Translations under genes and position numbers: made by a program
Notes under the pieces: generated by a model
Database searches by the model: none
Told to the model about the DNA's origin: nothing
What the model saw: only the letters and a program-made list of their open reading frames with translations
Assembly (NCBI GenBank): GCA_003550325.1
Contig: QKWP01000217.1
Location: 13,728-77,727 of the forward strand
Source of the DNA: Gigaspora rosea
Lineage: Eukaryota; Glomeromycota; Glomeromycetes; Diversisporales; Gigasporaceae
DNA: 64,000 nucleotides
Reading direction: 5' to 3'
In this document: positions 57,143 to 64,000 of the stretch, one piece after another
Position numbering within the stretch: the stretch's first letter is position 1
How the letters are laid out: each line of letters opens with the position of its first letter

Positions 57143-59034
57143 CATCTGTGTATATTTCGGAGTCCTGTCATAGCATTAGTCATGGTATAGTGTAATGAAC
57201 ATAACAAATGTAGTCATTGTTGGGTAATAGTTATAAAAAAGAAAAGGGAATTAGTATTAGTATATAAAGCAAAGAATATAAACTATATGTTATTTATCTG
57301 ATTTAAGTAAAAATTTATTAATTGTTTCTTATATGCTATATTAATTTAAATAATTATATTATTATTGATTTATTATAGTTTGCAAATTGAAATACTTTCT
57401 AATCAAACTTGTAGATTTTTTGTACCTTTTACTATTACTATATCATGTCTGAATTGTGTGCCAGAAGTATTAGATACTAATCAGATTTCAAGATCATGTA
57501 AAAAGAAAAATTTAAAACAAGTATTTGTCTTGCAAAAAAAATCACCTTCTATGCTTCAATTAGAATAATTTTACTATATGTCTTGTTAAAACTTAATCTT
57601 AATCAAATATTAACCGTAATATTAATAGATTTTAAAAAAAAAATCACATTTTAGATATACAATTGGCAATATTTATAGTTTGGCATACAATTTAGATGTG
57701 CATTATTGTCTGTTTTTATAATTTTATAGTTCATTAGTGATTATTAGTGCTTCTAGATCCAGTTCAGATTTAGCCAGATTTAGGGCTCAAGCAAACTAAA
57801 ACTCTAAATTTACTAGTCTAATAAATAGAAAAGCTCATCATTTATAATTCTGGTCAAATTTGCAGATAATTTGACAAGAACTAGAACAAATCAATTTTAA
57901 ATTTGGTTAAATGATTTGCAATTTTGACAAAAATTATTGATAATAGTATACTAATTACTGCAGTAAAAGAATTCCATGTATTGTATACTTATCATTTTTC
58001 TAAATGATTTTTTATATTATATTTTAAATTTATTAATAATATTGAATATATCAAAGTTTGCAAACTTTTTTAATTATTAATTATAGTGGCTGGAGTACAA
58101 ATAAGGCCCAATTCATCATACATGAGCTAAGCTAATAATATAAAGTTGTTTTATAATAATATCTAATTAAATAATTTAAATTTAATTAATTATGAAATAA
58201 TTGCATTAATTGCAATTAAATTTAATTTTCTTTCACTATACTGTGTAGAGCACTGCCTGGTGTAACCTAATTTTGTTTTTTTTTTAATTTTAATGGTAAG
58301 ACCTTGCTCTTATCTTTATTAAATTTAATGGAAACTTTTTACAGTTGAAAAAATTTTATTGTTTAAATCTAATAATAAGAAAAAGAACTCAAACATATAG
58401 CTAGATAAACAAAAGTAGACCTAATACTTATCTTTGGCCTAAACCAACCAGAGTGGCCAAGGCTTATCTAGATTTGGTTATTAGTTAATGTACTTGAAGG
58501 GTGTGTAAGATATTTAATCCAGTGGGGGTACTAGTAATCTATTTTCTGAATCGATTTAATTATAATAGAATTGTTATTATTGGTTAGAATTATAGGTATA
58601 ATAGATATAGAAGATTCAGAGTCAGTAGCCTGATTTTGTGAAATTGTTTGTTAATAGTATAATCTTGAAGTACAGTATGGGATCCAGATTTTTGTATAAA
58701 TTTGCTAGTTAAGGTGAAGTAAAAATTGAATTGTAAGAGAACTAGCAGATGGGGCAGTTTCTTGTAATATGTTAATTAGTTCCAATGGAATAATGCCAAA
58801 TAGAGTTGAGTATAATGAGGGCTTGTATAAGAAATGATGAATTTAAAACTATCGAGTTTTAAAACTTTGGAGTGAAGATTTTTGGCCTGAGTTGAAGAGA
58901 TATCTAGTTTGTCAGAGCTAAGTATTTGTCTAAAGAATTGTTTATAAGGTCTAGTAATAATTCTAGTTAATAAGTTGTGAAATTTGGTTCTATTGCTGAA
59001 AGCAGTTTTGTGATATTCACTATGCAATTATTTG
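57143..59034. other. AT-rich DNA without a supported gene
   Basis: A plus-strand frame at 57365-57568 (includes CRFFVPFTITISCLNCVPEV) and a minus-strand frame at 58776-59027 (SEYHKTAFSNRTKFHNLLTR) have somewhat non-random composition and could be transposon or exon remnants. No motif allows a call. Confidence 0.35.
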
Positions 59035-59522
59035 GGGTGTTACATATTAAAACAGCCCATTATTACAATTTTTTGAAAAATGAGTTTTTATAAAATTCAT
59101 ATACATTTTAATACGATTGATATTTTTTAATTATAAATAAAAGTCGATTTGCATAATAAAAAATCAAGATAAGGGCCGTGTCATTAATCACCTGATTATT
59201 TTTTATCAGAGGTCTACCCCCTCCCTCTTCTTTAATATATATATAGTCAGGTTCCTTATATATAATTTCACTTTTTTTTACCTCCTCCCCCCTAAAAAAT
59301 CACCTGATTTTTGTTACTCCCCTAATGTAAAAGAAAAATTACATGAGACTGCATAGTGCTAATACATCACGAGATTACCCGATAGTTACCTGTTGCTTTT
59401 AACCAATCAAAATCATGAAATTTGATAATCCCGAATCAATCCAAAAATCAAAACAAATGATTAAACTCAATTATCTCAAAATAAAATAAAAGTAAAAATG
59501 TGCTGTTTTATAATGTAACACC
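59035..59522. mobile_element. TIR element, ~488 bp (GGGTGTTACAT ends), carrying a nested MITE
   Basis: Left GGGTGTTACATATTAAAACA + GCCCATT; right inverse GGGTGTTACATTATAAAACA. Related to 48520-48740. Contains the separate insertion at 59173-59322. Confidence 0.75.
59173..59322. mobile_element. Nested 150 bp MITE, TAA TSD (PIF/Harbinger-like)
   Basis: Starts GGGCCGTGTCATTAATCACC and ends CACCTGATTTTTGTTACTCC + CC. TAA stands on both sides (59170-59172, 59323-59325). The related copy at 48631-48647 reads TCAAGATAATGTAAAAG without the insert, giving the empty site. The 3 bp TWA duplication and GGG ends fit PIF/Harbinger. Confidence 0.8.
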
Positions 59523-59586
59523 CATATGTGCTCTACAGATTGTTCTAATACTACAACAGATAGAAAGTTCTATTGGATAGTTATTT

Positions 59587-60175
59587 TTTTTCTTTACTCT
59601 AATCCCAACATTTCTATTCTACTATCAATTGAAACTAAAAGTTTAAATAATGGAGCACAGTCACCGAGGCTCCCACTTGTGATCAGACTTCTTAAACTAC
59701 AATTTCCCACTGCTTTTCAGGCTGGCATGCTGTCCACTCCTTGTGCTTTTATTTTCAGGAATAATTCTTGTTGGTCCTCACAGTTAGCCTTGTTACCGAT
59801 GAGTTCTTCCAGAGTGCGTACGTTAATTGATATCCTGTGTCCCTTTTTCTTGCGGTGTTACAGTTCCATCTATTTCCATCCAGGCCTATCGATACGTTGC
59901 TAATTATCCATAAGAAGTTGCACTAGAGCTCGACTTCTACAAGACTTTTATGCTATCAATATAGCTTTAGAAGTAAATGGTACTACTGTCATGGCCCAGA
60001 GCACCACCACAAAATACTGTTACATAATTCTCACAGTCTTATAACTAAGTTGGTAACTTCAGTTATTCCAAATCAGAATTCTGGCTATCAAATCAAATTA
60101 CTGCCTTGCAGTATTAAACCAGCAACCTTCAATTGGAAACCTGGGAGCATAACTGCTATGCTATCAACCTACAGG
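59587..60175 (-). mobile_element. Second SINE, minus strand, 18 bp TSD
   Basis: TCTATTGGATAGTTATTT flanks it at 59569-59586 and 60176-60193. On the minus strand it begins CCTGTAGGTTGATAGCATAG with an A box TAGCATAGCAG (60163-60153) and a decayed B box (GGTTTAATACT). It ends in an A-rich tail next to the left TSD. The first ~110 bp match the SINE at 5676-6131; the remaining ~450 bp are different. The plus-strand frame at 59526-59903 is antisense to its body. Confidence 0.85.
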
Positions 60176-60269
60176 TCTATTGGATAGTTATTTGAAGTTA
60201 ATTTCAAATTTAATTTATTTAGAAAGATTTAGGCTTATATAATATCTAGAGATTAATAATCTCTAACTC

Positions 60270-60365
60270 TACTCAACTCAAAAATTCTTGAATAGCCATA
60301 TAATAGATATCAACATCTTTCTCAAAAATTCTTGAATAGCCATATAATAGATATCAACATCTTTC
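60270..60365. repeat. Perfect ~46 bp tandem duplication
   Basis: CTCAAAAATTCTTGAATAGC + CATATAATAGATATCAACAT + CTTT occurs twice in succession without a visible mismatch, so the duplication is recent or an assembly effect. Confidence 0.85.
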
Positions 60366-60679
60366 TCAACTTGTTTTTTTCATGTGGCCAACTGCACAAA
60401 CTGTTTACCCTCAAGAGTTAGTGTCCATAATTGGGTAAAGAAATTTGCAGTTTTGCTAGTTCTGGATCATTCAATATATTGATATGGTTATATTGTTATT
60501 GAAATGTGGCCCACTATGTAGCTACTAACCTTTTTAAGGGAGCTTTTAGAATAAGCTAATTTCTGGATAGGTGGGTGGGTCAGCTGAAGTATCAGGTGTA
60601 ATTCTGGCCAAAATTTTATAATTCCAGCCAAAATTGCAAAATTATTTTTGACCAAAATTATAGATTTATTAATAATATT

Positions 60680-61008
60680 TAATAATTAATAACTTTTGAT
60701 CTGGTGGACCCAATTTGATGATTCAACTACAAAATGATCCTTTCAGTAAGGATTTTATAAGCCCAAAATCATTAGAATCTGATTACAGGATTCTGTGAAT
60801 AAAATAGATTTGTGTTACTATAAAATGTCTATAATTTATTAAATAATTATAACCTATTTATGGTAATACAAATTTATTTTAATCTTAGGATCCTATAATT
60901 GGATTTTAATAATTATGGGCTTGCCAGAATCCTTCTATTGAGAGGTTAATTTGGTAGTAAAATCATCAAAATTGGCCTAGTAGATTAGAAATTTTCAACA
61001 ATTAATAT
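60680..61008. mobile_element. Foldback element copy 1 of a tandem pair
   Basis: Left AATAACTTTTGATCTGGTGG + ACCCAATTTGATGATT...; right arm its imperfect inverse; AT-rich centre near 60840. Arms contain GATTACAGGATTCTGTGA / GGATCCTATAATTGGATTTT. Confidence 0.75.
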
Positions 61009-61009
61009 T

Positions 61010-61333
61010 TTATTGTTAATAACTTCTGATCTACTGGGCCAATACTGATTTTACTACCAATATGATCTGCTTTATGAGAGGATTCTAGCAAGCTCTAAAT
61101 CATTAAAATCCAATTACAGGATTCTAATATCAAAATAAATTTGTATTACTATAGATAGGTTATAATTATTTAATAAATAATAAAATGTTTATAGTAATAC
61201 AAATCTATTCTGATCACAGGATTCTGTGATTGAATTTAATAATTTTGGTCTCACTAGAATTCTCTCATTGAGAGGATCATTTTGGTAGTTAAATCATCAA
61301 ATTTGGTTTAGTAGATATTTAAATATTTAATAA
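61010..61333. mobile_element. Foldback element copy 2 of a tandem pair
   Basis: Same plan as copy 1: TTAATAACTTCTGATCTACT ... CCTCTCATTGAGAGGATCAT-type inner inverted words, centre near 61170. Directly follows copy 1. It splits off the gag remnant that starts at about 61390. Confidence 0.75.
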
Positions 61334-61389
61334 TTGTAAAATCTGAAGGAGTATCAGGTGTGTGTGGGTGGTTAGGCTTATAGTAAACA

Positions 61390-61770
61390 AAAATTAGCAA
61401 ATTTTTGGAAGCTACCTAAGTGGTATATGATGGCTGCAATTTTTCAATCATTATTGATTAAATTGGTAGAAAAGCCTTTTTGGCTTCATCTAACCATATC
61501 ATAGGATCTTAATTTCCTTTTACAAAATCTGGATATAATATTAAGTTTAGTTTACAATTGGGCACATTAATCTATAGAGTAAGTGCAGCTTGCATCTGTT
61601 GGATTAGCAGACCAATTTGTGCAGCTAAATTATTAATCAGATTATTTAGATTTGGAAGTTGAGCAGGGTTAGAACCTTGCAAAGAGTTAATAGGGTTTTG
61701 CTGTTGGGTAGAGTTAGAAGGATTTGCTATAGTTTTTTCTTTGGGGGTAAGTAGGATTCTACAGTTTGTT
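61390..61770 (-). pseudogene. Retrotransposon Gag remnant (minus strand)
   Basis: A minus-strand frame reads LTPKEKTIANPSNSTQQQNP, then NSLQGSNPAQLPNLNNLINN and LAAQIGLLIQQMQAALTL before TAG near 61575. The same phase continues with YPDFVKGN-stop-DPMIWLDEAKKAFLP, the conserved start of the retrotransposon Gag domain (compare FYGDGTQDPADWLKKF in the element at 7576). Stops at several positions; the remainder is lost at the foldback pair. A different family from the full gypsy element. Confidence 0.65.
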
Positions 61771-61941
61771 TACTTTTTTTATTTTATTTTTTTTTCTTGT
61801 TTTTAGCAAAAATTCAAAATTCTTCAATATTATATAGGAAGTTAAGTATTCTTCTACACAATCAGCACCAAATATAATAGTTGAATGGGAGAGCTTTAAA
61901 ACAATATACAGTCACTTTTCACTAATCTGAACCTTTCTAAA

Positions 61942-63737
61942 CTAGTGTTTCGATCCTATTCTTTAAGGGTCATCCGGATTAAATTCGGATCCTATTTTAT
62001 GTATCCGGATGATAATCCGAATCTGGATAAATCCGAATTCAATTATTGAATCAGAATTCTTTATGAGCACAAAGTGCTATCACTTTAACTCATTATATTT
62101 ACGAATTTGGCTACAAATGCTAATATTTATTTAAAGTATACTAAACTTGAATAATTTATTTCAAATATCTAACAAAATGAAATGCCAATTTCGAATTTAA
62201 TAAATTAACAAAAACATGTCAGACAAATGCAGTGAGCAATTCGAAATATAATTAATTTTTGTGTATCAAGTGTAGGAAGTTCTTTAACAAATTAATGTAA
62301 GTTTTTTTTAGTTGTTACTAGTGATTTGACCCAGGTGGGTGTCACCCGATAATTATTCGGATAAATGCTATCCGGATTGGAACTCTAGATAAATTAATCA
62401 GGAGAATCTTTTAAAATCTGTCTTATTAGAATTTTATATCATACCACATATAGATTTGATTTTCATAGTGTATCGAACACCCCAACGCAGTATGGTTTCG
62501 TATTTGAATTAACATTTGTGGTCTCTATCACAATTTACTGTAAAACTTTTTTTACAAAACTTACCGATTATGATTTACTGTAAAAAAAATTTCTGTATGG
62601 ATGACCAGAATTGTATAGTATGGGAAATTACAGTATGGTACCGGTATGGTATCGATTAGTATTTTCGTAAATCAATATGATATGGTATGGGTGAGCATAT
62701 CAGTATAGTACACCCCGAATTTTTAAATTTTGTACTATACTGATTGTGTTATGTATATTAGTGTTAGGGTTAGAATTATAGCTGATTATATAGTACGGCG
62801 CAGGTTTTAAAAATCAGCCTGTATTTTGGGTATTTTACTGACCTGCTCATCTATACCATATTGATCAGCGGGGGGTGAAACATTTTACTTATTTGCGCGG
62901 GCAACACAAACCAAAAAAGGAAATCCGATTTTGTAAATAAACTAAGTGCGTGGGATAAAAATTTAGAGTTAGGGCCTTAACGTTAGAGACTATAGGGTTA
63001 GAGTGATGCTTAATATAAGTAATTCGATTTAAATATTAGTTTTTGCGTATTTTCGCTTTTTTCTTCTTTTACGCGTGTTCGAATTCTTCGTCGGGCTGAT
63101 ACGGAATAGTCAAAATTTGCACTCTCCCATTGGCTATTTACTCTCCATGAGCTTGTATTACCCGCGCAAATAAGTGGATGCGGGTGTAAGATACCCTTAT
63201 TCGATTCATTCTGCTGTAACCTTTCAATATTTGGTTCATGATTTGCCGTTGTTACAAATCGACACTGATAATCTATATTAGTCTTAACATTTTGATCACG
63301 GGTTGTCTTGATTATTTACTTTATTGCTATATTAGTTTTAGTATATTGATCACATTTTGGGTATAACCATGGTTTTATTGGTTGGTAGATCAACATAAAA
63401 CTACAAACTACAAGAATCGCTGCAAATTTCGATAATTAATAATATAATTTATATTATCGAAAAGCTACGTTATTATCACTGAAAATAATTTGGACAAAAT
63501 TCATCATGTGCCCACTAATTTTCAAATCAGCTGTAATAAATAATCGTTACATTCACATTTACTGGTCAAATTGATAATCACATGTAAGATATTTAGGGAT
63601 TATGATCCGGATAATCCTAATCCTTAATCCGTAAATATTACGGATTCATCCGGTTAAAATTAACGGATACGGATATCCGTATTCAATCCGAATCATCGGA
63701 TCCATTCGGATTAGCGGATTACGGATCGAAACACTAG
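61942..63737. mobile_element. hAT-like element with GGAT-rich subterminal repeats (boundaries uncertain)
   Basis: CTAGTGTTTCGATCCTATTC at the left; CTAGTGTTTCGATCCGTAAT (inverted) at the right. Many ATCCGGAT / AATCCGTA words lie within about 120 bp of both ends. A third similar end (TCCGGATTGGAACTCTAG, 62374-62391) may close a shorter 450 bp element. No matching TSD found. Confidence 0.5.
62888..63174. repeat. Inverted repeat CTTATTTGCGCGGG ~290 bp apart
   Basis: CTTATTTGCGCGGGCAACAC at 62888 pairs with TTGTATTACCCGCGCAAATA at 63153. The interior is AT-rich. Lies within the putative hAT-like unit. Confidence 0.6.
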
Positions 63738-64000
63738 TATTTGCACATAATAATGCACTTCTGCGTGTTAGTTCAGGTATGTACCTTATTTTGAGTAAAA
63801 ATATTAAAATTTAAAATCTCATAGGTATTAGTATGCTTTACATAATCAAACAAAGATTTCACAAAATACATCAATCAATCATCAGGCTTATACTGTATGA
63901 ACATACATATGGATATACTTTGTTTCTCAGACTACCGTGTATATGTTAACCTTTACTAATAAACTTCTAATAAACTTCACTCGGTTGGCTTATAAACCTG
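63738..64000. other. AT-rich end of window
   Basis: Nothing recognised. Confidence 0.5.

Noticed and set aside
59526..59903. Plus-strand 125-codon frame
   Set aside because: Covers the TSD and the antisense of the second SINE body.
61942..63737. Complete hAT element with TSD
   Set aside because: End sequences match, but no 8 bp duplication could be found, so it is kept only as a low-confidence element.

Overview
The window looks like a repeat-rich, AT-rich nuclear segment of an arbuscular mycorrhizal fungus (Glomeromycotina, most like Rhizophagus). The reasons are short introns with GTAAGT/GTATGT/GTGAGT donors, degenerate TKL-type kinase domains in tandem, an F-box plus NLRC3-like leucine-rich-repeat protein, and dense Ty3/gypsy, LINE, DIRS-like, hAT, pogo-like, SINE and foldback elements. 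No bacterial-style genes, CRISPR arrays, rRNA or stand-alone tRNA genes were seen. Species is inference. Layout. 1-5.2 kb: AT-rich, repeats, and part of a small minus-strand gene (2875-3575). 5.27-18.35 kb: one plus-strand multi-exon hypothetical gene broken by a SINE in an intron (5676-6131), a solo LTR in an exon (6456-7048) and a 9.3 kb Ty3/gypsy element in another exon (7576-16888), plus a nonsense codon and a frameshift. 19.5-23.5 kb: decayed minus-strand tyrosine-recombinase (DIRS-like) retroelement. 23.9-24.2 kb: palindromic foldback element. 24.27-29.51 kb: an array of about 32 cassettes of the form YAG-NNN-GTRAGT on the minus strand, about 85 bp apart, split by a 2.6 kb hAT-like element. 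It lies directly downstream of the kinase-domain cluster (29.6-33.0 kb, minus). 34.7-41.2 kb: a pogo-like TIR element containing a 5.4 kb LINE with target-site duplication and poly(A). 42.6-43.7 kb: F-box/LRR gene with one nonsense codon. 44.6-64 kb: almost entirely MITEs, long palindromes, hAT-like elements, a Pif1-helicase remnant, a second SINE and a gag remnant. The most interesting signal is the cassette array at 24272-29513. Nearly every unit, read on the minus strand, has a 3' splice site, then exactly 3 nt (or 0, 6, 15, 24 or 36 nt), then a 5' splice site. With the two AG|GT sites taken as zero-length, all cassettes keep one phase and give 54 stop-free codons in the frame set by the last kinase exon. 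This suggests a micro-exon gene with 3-nt exons; it is an inference from sequence and needs transcript evidence. Three single-N positions (3261, 18630, 36000) are each flanked by a direct duplication (102, about 780 and 172 bp), so they are probably contig joins with uncollapsed overlaps. They create false duplications in three genes.
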